This document shows, piece by piece, positions 8,176 to 17,649 of a stretch of DNA of 64,000 bases (positions within the stretch are counted from its first letter, which is position 1; every line of letters starts with the position of its first letter). Made by a program: the position numbers and the translations under genes. The DNA lies in the NCBI RefSeq assembly GCF_001941845.1, contig NZ_CP018870.1, positions 4,904,001 to 4,968,000 on the forward strand, given 5' to 3'. The notes under the pieces were generated by a model. The model saw nothing but the letters and a program-made list of their open reading frames with translations. It had not been told where the DNA came from and ran no database searches. The stretch comes from Streptomyces sp. TN58. Its GTDB lineage: Bacteria; Actinomycetota; Actinomycetes; Streptomycetales; Streptomycetaceae.

Positions 8176-8701
8176 TTCGTGTGACCCCTTAATTCCTTTT
8201 GTTCGTTGAGGGTGGCCACTCCTGGTTAAGGGGTGGGCGGGCACCGCGTCCGTACTCCGCATCGACGGTTGGCCCGTCTCCGCGAAGGGGAGGTTCGTAC
8301 GCGCGGGCGCGCCGCACGCGCGCCCTGAGCCCCGGATGAGGGGTGTAAGGATCTGTTCTACCCGAAGAACGCCCGCTCAGACGAGTCGATTCCGGCTCAA
8401 CCGTAGGTCACTTGCCCGCCTTTTGGTGAAAAGTCCAAACCTTGCCGTCCGGTGGGCGAGACGCCCCGGAGAAACTGCGCCCAAAAGGCCTGGTCACGGC
8501 AGTATCTGCGGCCACGACCCCCCTTGCCCGCAGTCCTGTTGGCCTACCCCGGGCGCCCGTTATGCGATTTTGACCTATCGGGCAGCCTGAATGTCTCAGT
8601 CCGAATGGCAAGATGCCGTAATCACACAAGGTCGCGACACTCGATGGTGCGTGTCCGACCGTTTTTCGATGCTTTTCCACCCCTGCCGGAGGAACGAAGC
8701 C
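8176..8701. other. Intergenic divergent promoter region
   Basis: This 526-bp stretch separates the malic enzyme start from the ABC-importer operon. It must hold promoters for both. A possible -35, TTGACC, occurs near 8573 in a locally AT-richer patch, and GGAGGA precedes the ATG at 8702. I see no riboswitch signature, no long repeat and no convincing gene; the frames here lack coding bias. Confidence 0.5.
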
Positions 8702-9664
8702 ATGACCGCAAGCACCACCCGTCGTACGACCGCCGCCCGGTCCCGGATCGCCGCGGTCGGCGCGATCGCGGTCGCCGGCGCCCTGATCCTCACCGGCTGT
8801 GGCGACCAGACCGACAAGGCGACCTCGACCCCGTCGGGTGCGGCGAACAACAGCAGCGCGCCGCTCTTCTCGAAGCTCCCGAAGAAGATCCAGGACGCCG
8901 GTGTGATCAAGGTCGGCACCGACGCGACCTACGCGCCGATGGAGTTCACCGAGGGCGGCAAGATCGTCGGCGTCGACCCCGACATCGCGGCGGCCCTGAG
9001 CAAGCAGCTCGGCGTCCAGTTCAAGTTCGAGTCGGGCACCTTCGACACGCTGATCGGCAGCATGCAGACCGGCCGCAGCGACCTGGTCATGTCCTCCCTG
9101 ACCGACACCAAGGCCCGTCAGGAGGGCCTGGACGACAAGGGCGCCAAGACCGGTGCCGGTGTCGACTTCGTCGACTACTTCTCCGCCTCGACCGGCATCC
9201 TGGTCAAGAAGGGCAACCCGCAGGGCATCAAGACCCTCGACGACCTGTGCGGCAAGACGGTCGCCGTGCAGCGCGGCACCACGTACGAGGAGTCCGCGAA
9301 GACCCAGGCCGAGAAGTGCAAGACGGACGGCAAGGGCGAGCTGAAGATCGAGTCCTTCCCGACCGACGCCGAGGCCCAGACCCGCGTGAAGGCCGGCGGC
9401 GCCGCCGCTGACCTGAACGACTCCCCGGTCGCCGCCTACATCGCGCAGACCGCCGGCGGCGGCAACGACTTCGAGGCCATCGCCAACCCGACCGACGCCG
9501 GCCTCTTCGGCATCGCGGTGGACAAGAAGAACACCGAGCTGCGTGACGCGCTCAAGGAAGCCCTCGACGCGATCATCAAGGACGGCACCTACAAGGCCGC
9601 CCTGGACAAGTGGAACGCCGGTTCCGGCGCCGTGACCGAGGCCAAGATCAACGCAGGTTCCTGA
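8702..9664 (+). CDS. Amino-acid ABC transporter substrate-binding lipoprotein
   Basis: This 320-residue precursor begins with an Arg-rich N region, a hydrophobic segment and the lipobox LILTGC, so Cys is lipidated after signal peptidase II cleavage. The mature part is a polar amino-acid binding protein: GVIKVGTDATYAPMEFTEGGKIVGVDPDIAAAL at the ligand lobe, then FDTLIGSMQTGRSDLVMSS. The ATG at 8702 with GGAGGA upstream is right; the longer frame from 8591 would bury the signal peptide. It opens a three-gene operon with a permease and an ATPase. The ligand is likely glutamate, glutamine or a similar polar amino acid. Confidence 0.92.
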   Translation: MTASTTRRTTAARSRIAAVGAIAVAGALILTGCGDQTDKATSTPSGAANNSSAPLFSKLPKKIQDAGVIKVGTDATYAPMEFTEGGKIVGVDPDIAAALSKQLGVQFKFESGTFDTLIGSMQTGRSDLVMSSLTDTKARQEGLDDKGAKTGAGVDFVDYFSASTGILVKKGNPQGIKTLDDLCGKTVAVQRGTTYEESAKTQAEKCKTDGKGELKIESFPTDAEAQTRVKAGGAAADLNDSPVAAYIAQTAGGGNDFEAIANPTDAGLFGIAVDKKNTELRDALKEALDAIIKDGTYKAALDKWNAGSGAVTEAKINAGS

Positions 9665-9703
9665 CCTCCGCGTACCACCGCAGCACACTGAAGGGCAGTC
9701 ACT

Positions 9704-10645
9704 GTGACTGACAAGCTCGACAAGGACCCGGGTCCGGCGGACACCCCGCCGGCCGGGTCCGTCCCCCCCGAGGCGATCCGCGCCATCCCGGTCCGCCACT
9801 ACGGCCGCTGGATCAGTGCCGTGGTCGTCATCGGCCTGGTCGCCGCGCTCATCGTCGCCTTCTCCCAGGGCAACGTGCGCTGGGCGACCGTGCCGGAGAA
9901 GCTGTTCGACCCCAGCATCCTGCGCGGTGTCCTCAACACGATCTGGATCAGCGTCACCGCCATGGCCCTGGGCCTGGCGCTGGGCGTCCTCTTCGCCGTG
10001 ATGAGGCTCTCGAAGAACCCGGTGACCAGCACCATCGCCTGGTTCTACATCTGGCTCTTCCGCGGCACCCCGGTGTACGTGCAGCTCCTCATCTGGTTCA
10101 ACCTCGCCCTGATCTTCCCGATCCTGAACCTCGGGTTCTACAAGGACGAGATGACCCAGGTCATGACGCCGTTCCTGGCCGCCCTGCTGGGCCTCGGCCT
10201 CAACGAGGGCGCGTACATGGCGGAGATCGTCCGAGCCGGCATCCAGTCGGTCGACGAGGGCCAGACCGAGGCCTCGCACGCCCTGGGTATGACCCGGACG
10301 CAGACCATGCGCCGCGTCGTCCTGCCCCAGGCCATGCGGGTGATCGTGCCGCCGACGGGCAACGAGTTCATCAACATGCTCAAGACGTCGTCGCTCGTCG
10401 TCGCCGTGCAGTACTTCGACCTGCTGCGCGCGGCCCAGGACATCGCCTCCACCTCGTTCGCGGTGATGGAGATGTTCTTCGTCGCCTCGATCTGGTACCT
10501 CGCCCTGACCAGTGTGTTCAGCGTCGGCCAGTACTACCTGGAGCGCCGCTACGCACGTGGCGCGCTCCGCACCCTGCCGCCCACGCCGCTGCAGAAGATC
10601 AAGGCGAAGCTGTCCAGCTTCTCGAACAGCAAGGCGGTGGCCTGA
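9704..10645 (+). CDS. Amino-acid ABC transporter permease
   Basis: This 313-residue integral membrane protein of the HisM/GlnP type has a cytoplasmic proline-rich start and about five to six membrane helices. It carries the EAA loop seen as [25 protein letters not shown] followed by [12 protein letters not shown], which docks on the ATPase. Only one permease gene is present, so the transporter probably uses a homodimer. Start is the GTG at 9704. Its stop overlaps the ATPase ATG (TGATG), indicating coupled translation. Confidence 0.92.
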   Translation: MTDKLDKDPGPADTPPAGSVPPEAIRAIPVRHYGRWISAVVVIGLVAALIVAFSQGNVRWATVPEKLFDPSILRGVLNTIWISVTAMALGLALGVLFAVMRLSKNPVTSTIAWFYIWLFRGTPVYVQLLIWFNLALIFPILNLGFYKDEMTQVMTPFLAALLGLGLNEGAYMAEIVRAGIQSVDEGQTEASHALGMTRTQTMRRVVLPQAMRVIVPPTGNEFINMLKTSSLVVAVQYFDLLRAAQDIASTSFAVMEMFFVASIWYLALTSVFSVGQYYLERRYARGALRTLPPTPLQKIKAKLSSFSNSKAVA

Positions 10646-11406
10646 TGACTGCCATGGTGAAGGCCGAGGGCGTCCACAAGTCCTACGGTGCGGCGCACAT
10701 CCTCAAGGGCATCGACCTGGAGGTCGCCCCGCGTGAGGTCTTCTGCCTCGTCGGCCCGTCCGGCTCCGGCAAGTCGACCTTCCTGCGGTGCATCAACCAC
10801 CTGGAGCAGATCAACGCCGGCCGGCTGTACGTCGACGGGGACCTCGTCGGCTACCGCCAGAAGGGCGACAAGCTCTACGAGCTGAAGGACAGCGAGGTCG
10901 CGGCGCAGCGCCGGGACATCGGCATGGTCTTCCAGCGCTTCAACCTGTTCCCGCACATGACGGCCATAGAGAACGTCATGGAAGCGCCCGTCATGGTGAA
11001 GGGCGAGTCCAAGGCGGTGGCGCGCGAGCGCGCCATCCGCCTCCTGGACCGGGTGGGCCTCGGCGAGAAGGGCGGGAACTACCCCTCCCAGCTCTCCGGC
11101 GGCCAGCAGCAGCGCGTGGCGATCGCCCGCGCGCTCGCCATGGAGCCGAAGCTGATGCTCTTCGACGAGCCCACCTCGGCCCTCGACCCGGAGCTGGTCG
11201 GTGACGTCCTGGACGTCATGCGGGACCTCGCCGAGTCGGGCATGACCATGATCGTGGTCACCCACGAGATGGGCTTCGCCCGCGAGGTCGGCGACAACCT
11301 CGTCTTCATGGACGGCGGCGTCGTCGTCGAGTCGGGCCACCCGCGCGACGTACTGGGCAACCCCCAGCACGACCGGACGAAGGCGTTCCTTTCCAAGGTG
11401 CTGTAG
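10645..11406 (+). CDS. Amino-acid ABC transporter ATP-binding protein
   Basis: This 253-residue ATPase energises the importer. It has the Walker A loop [10 protein letters not shown]-loop [14 protein letters not shown] signature LSGGQQQR, Walker [13 protein letters not shown] and H-loop VTHEMGFA, all intact and at normal spacing. It ends the operon; a strong terminator follows. Similarity of the Q-loop region to GlnQ/ArtP proteins supports a polar amino-acid substrate. Confidence 0.95.
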   Translation: MTAMVKAEGVHKSYGAAHILKGIDLEVAPREVFCLVGPSGSGKSTFLRCINHLEQINAGRLYVDGDLVGYRQKGDKLYELKDSEVAAQRRDIGMVFQRFNLFPHMTAIENVMEAPVMVKGESKAVARERAIRLLDRVGLGEKGGNYPSQLSGGQQQRVAIARALAMEPKLMLFDEPTSALDPELVGDVLDVMRDLAESGMTMIVVTHEMGFAREVGDNLVFMDGGVVVESGHPRDVLGNPQHDRTKAFLSKVL

Positions 11407-11437
11407 TCGGCGGCGCCGGGCGCCGCACGTGGACCCG

Positions 11438-11473
11438 CCGAGGGGCGGTACGGACTTCCGTACCGCCCCTCGG
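11438..11473 (+). terminator. Terminator after the amino-acid ABC operon
   Basis: A perfect 17-base inverted repeat, CCGAGGGGCGGTACGGA (11438-11454) with its complement at 11457-11473, closes the operon. With only two central bases the innermost pairs open to a small loop. It lies 32 bases after the ATPase stop and would also act on the convergent methyltransferase gene. Confidence 0.85.
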
Positions 11474-11513
11474 CCGTGCCGCCCGGCGCTTTCCGTCCGG
11501 GTCTGCGGATTCC

Positions 11514-12308
11514 CTACTTCAGACCTAGGACCAGCGCGTCCGAGGGCGAGCACCAGACCGTACGGGCCTCGGCGAAGCCCGCCGCGCGCAGCGTCTCGGC
11601 GTGCCAGGCCGCGGAGGGGGTGTCGCCGTCCGCGTGCTCCCCGTAGATCTCGAAGCGGCGGGCGGTGGGCTCGGCGAGCGCCGGCTCGGCGGCGGCCAGG
11701 GCCCACCACTCGCGCCAGTCCACCGCCCCGGCCGCCCTGGCCCGGTCCATGCCCGCGTGCCGGTGGGCGTGTTCGGCGGCGTTGAGGCGCGGGGTGGCCG
11801 GGTCGGGCATGTGGTCGGCGTTCATGAACACCCCGCCGGGGGCCAGCAGCGGCGCGAGCTGCGTGTACAGCACGGCCAGGTGCTCGCTGCGCAGCCAGTG
11901 CAGGGCGGTGGCGGTCAGCACCGCGTCGTAGGAGCCGTGGGGGAGGGCCGCACGCCAGTCGGGGTCCTTGAGGTCGGCGGTCACGAAGGTGACCCGCTCG
12001 TCGCCGGCGAAGTGGCCCCGGGCGATGGTCAACAGCGCGGGGTCGAGATCGACGCCCGTACTGGTGGCTCCCGGGAACCGCTTGAGGACGCGGTCCGTAA
12101 TACTTCCCGTACCGCATGCGAGATCCAGCACCCGGGGGGTGGGTCCCACCAGTGCCTCGACCATGTCCAGCATCACCCGGAACCGCTCCTCGCGGTCGGG
12201 CATGTACCACTCCTGCTGCCGGTCCCAGCTGTCCTGCCAGGCCTGCCAGTCGGTACCGGCCCGTCCCGCCGCGTCGGTCGTGTCCGCCGTGCCCGTCGCA
12301 TCAGCCAT
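11514..12308 (-). CDS. Class I SAM-dependent methyltransferase
   Basis: This 264-residue protein has the SAM-binding motif I VLDLACGTGSITDRVL, the acidic post-I STGVDLDPALL, and TADLKDP followed by YDAVLTATALHWL (motif IV), as in trans-aconitate and UbiE-like methyltransferases. The acceptor is unknown. The ATG at 12308 is chosen; an upstream GTG frame to 12365 would run into the divergent promoter. It shares an 82-bp promoter region with the CGNR gene. Confidence 0.88.
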   Translation of the reverse strand: MADATGTADTTDAAGRAGTDWQAWQDSWDRQQEWYMPDREERFRVMLDMVEALVGPTPRVLDLACGTGSITDRVLKRFPGATSTGVDLDPALLTIARGHFAGDERVTFVTADLKDPDWRAALPHGSYDAVLTATALHWLRSEHLAVLYTQLAPLLAPGGVFMNADHMPDPATPRLNAAEHAHRHAGMDRARAAGAVDWREWWALAAAEPALAEPTARRFEIYGEHADGDTPSAAWHAETLRAAGFAEARTVWCSPSDALVLGLK

Positions 12309-12390
12309 CCCGAACCCCTCCCTACGTAATACCCTCGAAGACGTCTCAGCTGTTACGAGAGACATTAATCCGCAGCCGTAAGGACTACAA

Positions 12391-13020
12391 GTGGAACTGG
12401 CCCATTACTCGGACTTCGCCGTGCGCCTGGTCAACACCGAGGAGCCGGCCCGCAACAAGGACGCGCTCACCTCGGTCGACGCCGTCCGCGCCCTGTTCGG
12501 CGCCAGCCAGCAGATGGCCCGCCGCGTCACCGACGGTGACGTCACCCGCTTCCGCAACGTCCGCGGCCGGCTGCGGGCCGTCTTCGAGGCCGCCGACGGC
12601 GGCGACCACGTCCTCGCCGTCGACCTGTTGAACTCCCTGCTCATGGAGTTCCCCGTCAGCCCCCAGGTCTCCGGCCACGAGACCCTCGACGACGACGGCC
12701 GCCCCGACTGGCACATCCACCTCGCCGAACACCCCTCGAACGCCTCGGCCGGCTACGCCGCCATGGCCGCCATGGGCCTGGCCTTCGCCCTCACCGAGCA
12801 CGGCCCCGACCGCCTCGGCCTGTGCCAGGCCGCGCCCTGCCGCAACGCCTACCTCGACACCTCCACCAACCGCTCCCGGCGCTACTGCTCCGACCGCTGC
12901 GCCACCCGCGCGAACGTCGCCGCCTACCGCGCCCGCAAGCGGCTGGAGGCCGAGGCGTCGGCCCGCAGCACGCGCAGCGACGAGGCCGCCCAGGACAACC
13001 GGGCCCTCAGCGAACGCTGA
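12391..13020 (+). CDS. CGNR zinc-finger (ABATE) transcription-factor-like protein
   Basis: This 209-residue protein begins with an ABATE-type domain (HYSDFAVRLVNTEEPARNKDALTSVDAVRALFG). It ends in a CGNR-type zinc finger: Cys-x5-Cys-x13-Cys-x3-Cys in LCQAAPCRNAYLDTS then RRYCSDRCATRANVAAYRARK. The signature CRNAYLD replaces the usual CGNRF-type residues. Such proteins are presumed DNA-binding regulators. The GTG at 12391 starts it. Its last 97 bases overlap the 3' end of the convergent sodX gene. Between it and the methyltransferase lies an AT-richer region with GTCTC/GAGAC halves at 12343-12363. Confidence 0.88.
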   Translation: MELAHYSDFAVRLVNTEEPARNKDALTSVDAVRALFGASQQMARRVTDGDVTRFRNVRGRLRAVFEAADGGDHVLAVDLLNSLLMEFPVSPQVSGHETLDDDGRPDWHIHLAEHPSNASAGYAAMAAMGLAFALTEHGPDRLGLCQAAPCRNAYLDTSTNRSRRYCSDRCATRANVAAYRARKRLEAEASARSTRSDEAAQDNRALSER

Positions 13021-13346
13021 CCCTCCTCACGGGGCCGGAACCGCAGCACCGCCGTCGCCAGCACCAGCTCCCCGGGCACCGGCCCGTAGTCGGTGCTGTC
13101 GCCGGTCTCGTTGTACGGGTTGTCACCGAGCACCCACCACGCGCCGCCGGGCCGGCGCTCCACCGCACGCTTGACCACCAGCAGGTCCTGCTGGAAGGGA
13201 TGGCGCAGCACCACGACGTCACCCGGCCGGACGGCGGCCCCGTACCGGACCACCAGCCGGTCCCCGTCCAGCAGCGTGGGCACCATCGACGGTCCCGTCA
13301 CCTCCACCACCTCGAACCGCCTGCGCGGGCGCGCGCTCTCCACCAT
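12924..13346 (-). CDS. sodX: SodX, nickel-superoxide dismutase maturation protease
   Basis: This 140-residue S26-family peptidase removes the SodN propeptide so its new N-terminal His can bind nickel. The nucleophile motif is TGPSMVPTLLDGDRLVV (Ser), the general-base Lys is in LLVVKRAVERR, and the S26 box GDNPYNETGDSTDYGPV follows. No membrane anchor is seen, as expected for a cytoplasmic SodX. The ATG at 13346 is used; the frame is open far upstream but non-family. It diverges from sodN, the standard pairing. The C-terminal 30 residues are read antisense to the CGNR gene. Confidence 0.93.
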   Translation of the reverse strand: MVESARPRRRFEVVEVTGPSMVPTLLDGDRLVVRYGAAVRPGDVVVLRHPFQQDLLVVKRAVERRPGGAWWVLGDNPYNETGDSTDYGPVPGELVLATAVLRFRPREEGQRSLRARLSWAASSLRVLRADASASSRLRAR

Positions 13347-13517
13347 GGGTGTCCTCCTCGTCACTCCCGCATGCTGCCGCACGGCCCCGTACATTCGCTC
13401 ACCGGTCCGGCCGCGACCCTGGACTTTTGTCCTAAGCCCATGGGGCCGCCCGCGAAATCCGGTTCTCCAGCGAGTAATGTCCCCCCTTGAGAAGACGATC
13501 ACGAGGAGGACAACTCC

Positions 13518-13913
13518 ATGCTTTCCCGCCTCTTCGCCCCCAAGGCGAAGGTCTCCGCCCACTGCGACCTGCCGTGCGGCGTGTACGACCCTGCCCAGGC
13601 CCGCATCGAGGCCGAGTCCGTCAAGGCCGTTCAGGAGAAGTACCAGGCCAACGACGACGCCGACTTCCGCGCGCGCGCCATCACCATCAAGGAGCAGCGC
13701 GCCGAGCTCGCCAAGCACCACGTCTCGGTGCTGTGGAGCGACTACTTCAAGCCGCCGCACTTTGAGAAGTACCCGCAGCTGCACACCCTGGTCAACGACA
13801 CCCTGAAGGCCCTCTCGGCCGCCAAGGCGTCGAACGACCCGGCGACCGGCCAGAAGGCCCTCGACCTCATCGCCGAGATCGACCGCATCTTCTGGGAGAC
13901 CAAGGCCGCCTGA
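13518..13913 (+). CDS. sodN: Nickel-containing superoxide dismutase
   Basis: This 131-residue enzyme dismutates superoxide in the cytoplasm. It has the family's 14-residue propeptide MLSRLFAPKAKVSA followed by the nickel hook HCDLPCGVYDPAQ. After cleavage His1, Cys2 and Cys6 bind nickel. The rest is the four-helix bundle, with length exactly that of characterised Streptomyces SodN. GAGGAGG precedes the ATG. In S. coelicolor sodN is controlled by nickel through Nur and by an antisense RNA from sodF pairing near the ribosome site; whether that applies here needs the sodF locus, which is not in this window. Confidence 0.97.
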   Translation: MLSRLFAPKAKVSAHCDLPCGVYDPAQARIEAESVKAVQEKYQANDDADFRARAITIKEQRAELAKHHVSVLWSDYFKPPHFEKYPQLHTLVNDTLKALSAAKASNDPATGQKALDLIAEIDRIFWETKAA

Positions 13914-13927
13914 GCCTTTCCTCCACG

Positions 13928-13969
13928 CGCAGAGGGGCCCGTCCGCGGTTGCGGACGGGCCCCTCTGCG
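13928..13969 (+). terminator. Strong terminator after sodN
   Basis: A perfect 19-bp stem, CGCAGAGGGGCCCGTCCGC (13928-13946) with its complement at 13951-13969, closes on a GGTT loop 14 bases after the sodN stop. It faces the convergent DUF6104 gene and may serve both directions. Confidence 0.9.
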
Positions 13970-14016
13970 TACCGGACCGGCCACCACCCCCGGGCCGGTC
14001 ACCAGGCCGGCTCGGC

Positions 14017-14202
14017 CTACTCGTCCTCGTCGTCCTCGTCGTCCAGCCGGGCCAGCCAGGTGGCCAGGCGTTCCACCGGAACCTCGAAGTCCGGGTTCAG
14101 GTCGACGAAGGTGCGCAGCTGCTCGGCGAGCCACTCGAAGGTGACCTCCTCCTCGCCGCGCCGCTTCTCCAGCTCCTCGATGCCGCGATCGGTGAAGTAC
14201 AA
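14017..14202 (-). CDS. DUF6104 family small acidic protein
   Basis: This 61-residue protein starts MYFTDRGIEELEKRRGEEEV and ends in the acidic tail RLDDEDDEDE. It is a small conserved streptomycete protein I associate with DUF6104. The middle (FEWLAEQLRTFVDLNPDFEVPVE) looks helical. Function unknown. It lies downstream of sodN in convergent orientation and is divergent from the conflict island. Confidence 0.85.
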   Translation of the reverse strand: MYFTDRGIEELEKRRGEEEVTFEWLAEQLRTFVDLNPDFEVPVERLATWLARLDDEDDEDE

Positions 14203-14336
14203 GTCGGGCTCCGTGCCGTGATGTGGATGTGCGGGGAATGTTTCCCGCCAGGATAATCCGCGGCGCCCGCGAGACCTCCCGTCCCCGGCACCGCCGACGC
14301 TAGCCTGGACCTCTCACCAGCGGGCGGGGGGCGCGG

Positions 14337-16514
14337 ATGACCGACGGGCGCACGAGCGGGACGGCGCGCGCCTTCGAGCTCCTCGAACCCCTCGTCCAGG
14401 CGGCGACGGTACGCGTCCACGCCCCGCCGGGCGGGTATGACAACCCCGGCAGCCATCGGACCGGTCCCACCTGGGGGAGCGGTTTCTTCATCGCCCCCGG
14501 CTGGGTCCTGACGTGCGCGCACGTGGTCGGCGAAGGGGGTGCCGCCGTGCGTCTGACCGGTCGCGAGGTCGGCATCACCTTCCACTCCGGCAGACCCCGC
14601 CCCGGCGCCCCCGGCGCACCGGGCGCCGTCACCGGAACCGTCACCGGGCGCGTGGAGTGCGTCCTGCCCGAACGCCTGGAGGAGCGGCGGCCCGGCCGGC
14701 ACGCCCTGTGGGACCTGCCCGACCTGGCACTGATCAGGGTCCTGGCCCCCGTCTCGCACACCTGCGTCTGGCTGACCGACCGCTCCCGGCCCCGCTTCGA
14801 CGAGGTCGCCTACTTCGGCTGCACCGAAGACCTCGGCACCCCCGAGATCACCGGCCGCACCACCCGGCTGCGCGGCACCGCCGGCAACGGCGCCGCCATC
14901 CGGCTCGCCGACGACGACGAGATCGACCCCGGCATGTCCGGCGGGCCCGTCGTGGACCTGGCCCGCGGCGAGGTCGTCGGCGTCGTCAAGGCCCGCCGGC
15001 ACACCGGAGGCGGCGGCCTCGCCGTGTCCGTCGTACAGCTGCGCACCCTGCCGACGGCCGTGCGCGGCCAGGTCGGGCTCTACCGCCGGATCACGCAGGC
15101 CCACGACCTGTACCACTACGACCAGCACCTCAGCGACCTCGACAACCGCCGCACCTGGACCGACGTCCACGGCGAACTCCCGCCGCGCGAACGCGACCCG
15201 TACGGCGGCCGCGGCCGGCTCACCCCCGGCGAACGCACCACCCTGTGCGGCCTCCTGGCCGAACTGCCCCCGCCGAGCTCCTCCGAGGCCGTACGCGCCC
15301 TCGTCGAGGCGGTCCGCGGCGAGGAACCGGACCCCCAGCCGCCGGCCCCCCTGAGCTGGCGCGACGGGCTGGGCCTGCTCTACGACCCGCCCGGCGGGAC
15401 CGGCGAGGCAGCGGCCATGCTCCGCTACGCCACCGACGTCAGCGTCGCCGACTACCGCGAGCCCCCGCCGCCGGGCGCCGACGAGGAACTGTGGGACTGG
15501 GTACGGGCCACCGCCGAGCGGCTGTGGCGCCCCCTGCGGCGCGAACTCGGCGAACGCCACGAGCGCGGCCTCGCGGAGCGGGAGCGCCGCCGCCGGGCCT
15601 CGGCCGGGCGGGCGGCCGGCGGCCCCCCGCGACGGGACGGCGGACTGCCGCCCGGGGCGTCGGTCCTGCTGGAGGTGTGGGCGCACGGCTGGGAGCACCT
15701 CTACGACTGGCGGGTCTCCGTGCTGGCCGGCCCGGCCCACCCCGGGCGGCTGACCCCCGTCGACTCGGGCGTACGCGCCACCGTGGCGGGCCTGCCGCAG
15801 CGGTTACGGGCCCCGCTCGCCGAGGCCTTCCGCCGCTGCGACACCCACGTCGCGGCGGCCCTGCTCGAAGTGGCCGTGGCCCCCGAGCTGTTCGGACTGG
15901 CGGTGGAGGACTGGGTGGTGGCCGGCGGAGTACCCCTGGGCGTGCAGCGGCCGGTCGTGCTGCGCCACCCCGGAGGCCGGGGCTGCGGCCACGGCCCGGG
16001 CGGCCACCCCGGCGGTCCGGACGCCCACCCGCAAAGCCCGCAGGCACACCCGGCGGACCACGAGGCCGGCCGCGCCGCCGCCCGGTGGGCCCGCGTCCAG
16101 GCGGGGCCGCTCCAGGACGAACGGGCCGACTGCGCGGGCGGCCGGCCGCGCGCCCCCTCCGCCGAATGGCTGTCGGGCCTGCCGGACACCACCGTCCCCG
16201 TGCACTGCCGGGCCGCCGACCAGGAGCCCACGCTCGGATCGCTGCACGCCGTACGGGACGCCGGCTACGGCGTCGCCGTGACCCGCAGGCCGCCGCCGGA
16301 CCCCGGAGTGTCGTGCGCGCCGTTCCACCGCGGGCTGCGGGAGGAACTGGCCGACGCGGGACGGGCGGAGGTGCTGCCGCTACGGCTGCAGACGCTGCGC
16401 GGCCGGGCGTACGCGGCGGACCCCGACGCGTACTGGGCGGCTGGGGCGGGGCTCGTGTGGGAGGACCCGGCACGGCCGCTGCCGGACGTCGAGCCGCTCC
16501 ACGGCGACCTGTGA
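14337..16514 (+). CDS. Trypsin-like protease fused to VMAP (vWA-MoxR-associated) region
   Basis: This 725-residue protein opens the conflict island. Residues about 20-220 are a trypsin-fold protease with an intact triad: His62 (LTCAHVVG), Asp129 (PDLALIRV) and Ser201 (PGMSGGPVV). There is no signal peptide, so it is cytoplasmic. The middle and C-terminal parts (from about 300) fit the VMAP proteins that accompany MoxR and vWA partners, with a conserved core around SVLLEVWAHGWEHLYDWRVSVL and YPWKR-like elements lacking. Start GTG/ATG choice: ATG at 14337. Codon 490 (base 15804) is TTA, implying bldA dependence. The role inferred is an effector protease released or activated by the partner ATPase. 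Confidence 0.85.
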   Translation: MTDGRTSGTARAFELLEPLVQAATVRVHAPPGGYDNPGSHRTGPTWGSGFFIAPGWVLTCAHVVGEGGAAVRLTGREVGITFHSGRPRPGAPGAPGAVTGTVTGRVECVLPERLEERRPGRHALWDLPDLALIRVLAPVSHTCVWLTDRSRPRFDEVAYFGCTEDLGTPEITGRTTRLRGTAGNGAAIRLADDDEIDPGMSGGPVVDLARGEVVGVVKARRHTGGGGLAVSVVQLRTLPTAVRGQVGLYRRITQAHDLYHYDQHLSDLDNRRTWTDVHGELPPRERDPYGGRGRLTPGERTTLCGLLAELPPPSSSEAVRALVEAVRGEEPDPQPPAPLSWRDGLGLLYDPPGGTGEAAAMLRYATDVSVADYREPPPPGADEELWDWVRATAERLWRPLRRELGERHERGLAERERRRRASAGRAAGGPPRRDGGLPPGASVLLEVWAHGWEHLYDWRVSVLAGPAHPGRLTPVDSGVRATVAGLPQRLRAPLAEAFRRCDTHVAAALLEVAVAPELFGLAVEDWVVAGGVPLGVQRPVVLRHPGGRGCGHGPGGHPGGPDAHPQSPQAHPADHEAGRAAARWARVQAGPLQDERADCAGGRPRAPSAEWLSGLPDTTVPVHCRAADQEPTLGSLHAVRDAGYGVAVTRRPPPDPGVSCAPFHRGLREELADAGRAEVLPLRLQTLRGRAYAADPDAYWAAGAGLVWEDPARPLPDVEPLHGDL

Positions 16515-16554
16515 CGGCGCCCGGCCCGGCGGATTCGAGGGAGGGACACGCACC

Positions 16555-17643
16555 ATGAACGACGAGTGGCTCATCTACCGCGGGGTCGGCGAGCCCCACG
16601 ACGGGATCGACGCCCTGCCCGACCCGCCGCCCTGGCGGGACTTCGACGGCGGGCCCGTCGTGGACCCGGGCCGCGCGGCCGCGGCCGCCGAGGGCAACGT
16701 CGCCCGGCGGCTCGGGGCGCACCGGCAGGCCGCCGAACTGCACCGGCCGGAACCGGAGGAACTGGAAGCCATCAACGCGGCGCTGTACCTGCGGCGCCCG
16801 CTGCTCGTCACCGGCTTTCCCGGAACCGGCAAGTCCACCCTCGCGCACTCCGTCGCCCACGAGCTGAAGCTGGGACGGGTGCTGCGCTGGCCGGTGGTGT
16901 CGCGGACCGTGCTGCAGGACGGGCTCTACCGCTACGACGCCCTCGCCCGGCTCCAGGACGTGCAACTCGCCGCCGGCGGCGCGGCGGCGGCCGCGAGGAA
17001 CACGGGTGCGCCGGCCGCGGGCGCGGGTCCGGATGCGGCGGGGAACGAGGCCCCCGAAGGAACGGCCGCCACCGTCCCCGGCATCGGGAAGTACATCCGC
17101 CTCGGCCCCCTCGGCACCGCCTTGCTGCCCACGGCCCGGCCCCGCGTGCTCCTGATCGACGAACTCGACAAGAGCGACATCGACCTGCCCAACGACCTCC
17201 TGAACGTCCTGGAGGAAGGCGAGTTCGCCCTGCCCGAGCTGGAGCGGGTCGCCGACACCGAACCCGAGGTCGAGGTGCTCACCGACGACGGGACCAAGGT
17301 GACCGTACGCGGCGGCCGGATCCGCTGCCGCGCCTTTCCCTTCATCATCCTGACCAGCAACGGGGAACGGGACTTCCCCGCCGCCCTGCTGCGCCGCTGC
17401 ATCCAGCTGGGGCTGGGCCAGCCCGGCGAGAGGCGGCTCGCCACCATGGTCCGCGCCCACCTCGGAGAGGAGGCCGCCCGGCTCGGCGGCGACCTCATCC
17501 GCGAGTTCCTGGGCCGCTCCCAGTCCGAGCTGGTCGCCGCCGACCAGCTCCTCAACGCCGTCTACCTCACGCACTATGCCTCCCCGGCCACCCGGGAGGA
17601 CCTGGCGGACCTGCTCATCCAGCGCCTCGACCGCCCGAGGTGA
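16555..17643 (+). CDS. MoxR-type AAA+ ATPase of the conflict island
   Basis: This 362-residue ATPase has Walker A GFPGTGKST with Lys93, and Walker B LLIDELDK with Asp202-Glu203. Sensor 1 is FIILTSNGERDFPAALLRRC, whose two arginines are in the finger position. An Ala/Gly-rich insertion lies at about residues 140-175. MoxR proteins act as chaperone-like remodelers paired with a vWA protein, here encoded 6 bases downstream. It follows the protease gene by 40 bases in the same operon. Confidence 0.92.
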   Translation: MNDEWLIYRGVGEPHDGIDALPDPPPWRDFDGGPVVDPGRAAAAAEGNVARRLGAHRQAAELHRPEPEELEAINAALYLRRPLLVTGFPGTGKSTLAHSVAHELKLGRVLRWPVVSRTVLQDGLYRYDALARLQDVQLAAGGAAAAARNTGAPAAGAGPDAAGNEAPEGTAATVPGIGKYIRLGPLGTALLPTARPRVLLIDELDKSDIDLPNDLLNVLEEGEFALPELERVADTEPEVEVLTDDGTKVTVRGGRIRCRAFPFIILTSNGERDFPAALLRRCIQLGLGQPGERRLATMVRAHLGEEAARLGGDLIREFLGRSQSELVAADQLLNAVYLTHYASPATREDLADLLIQRLDRPR

Positions 17644-17649
17644 CGGACC

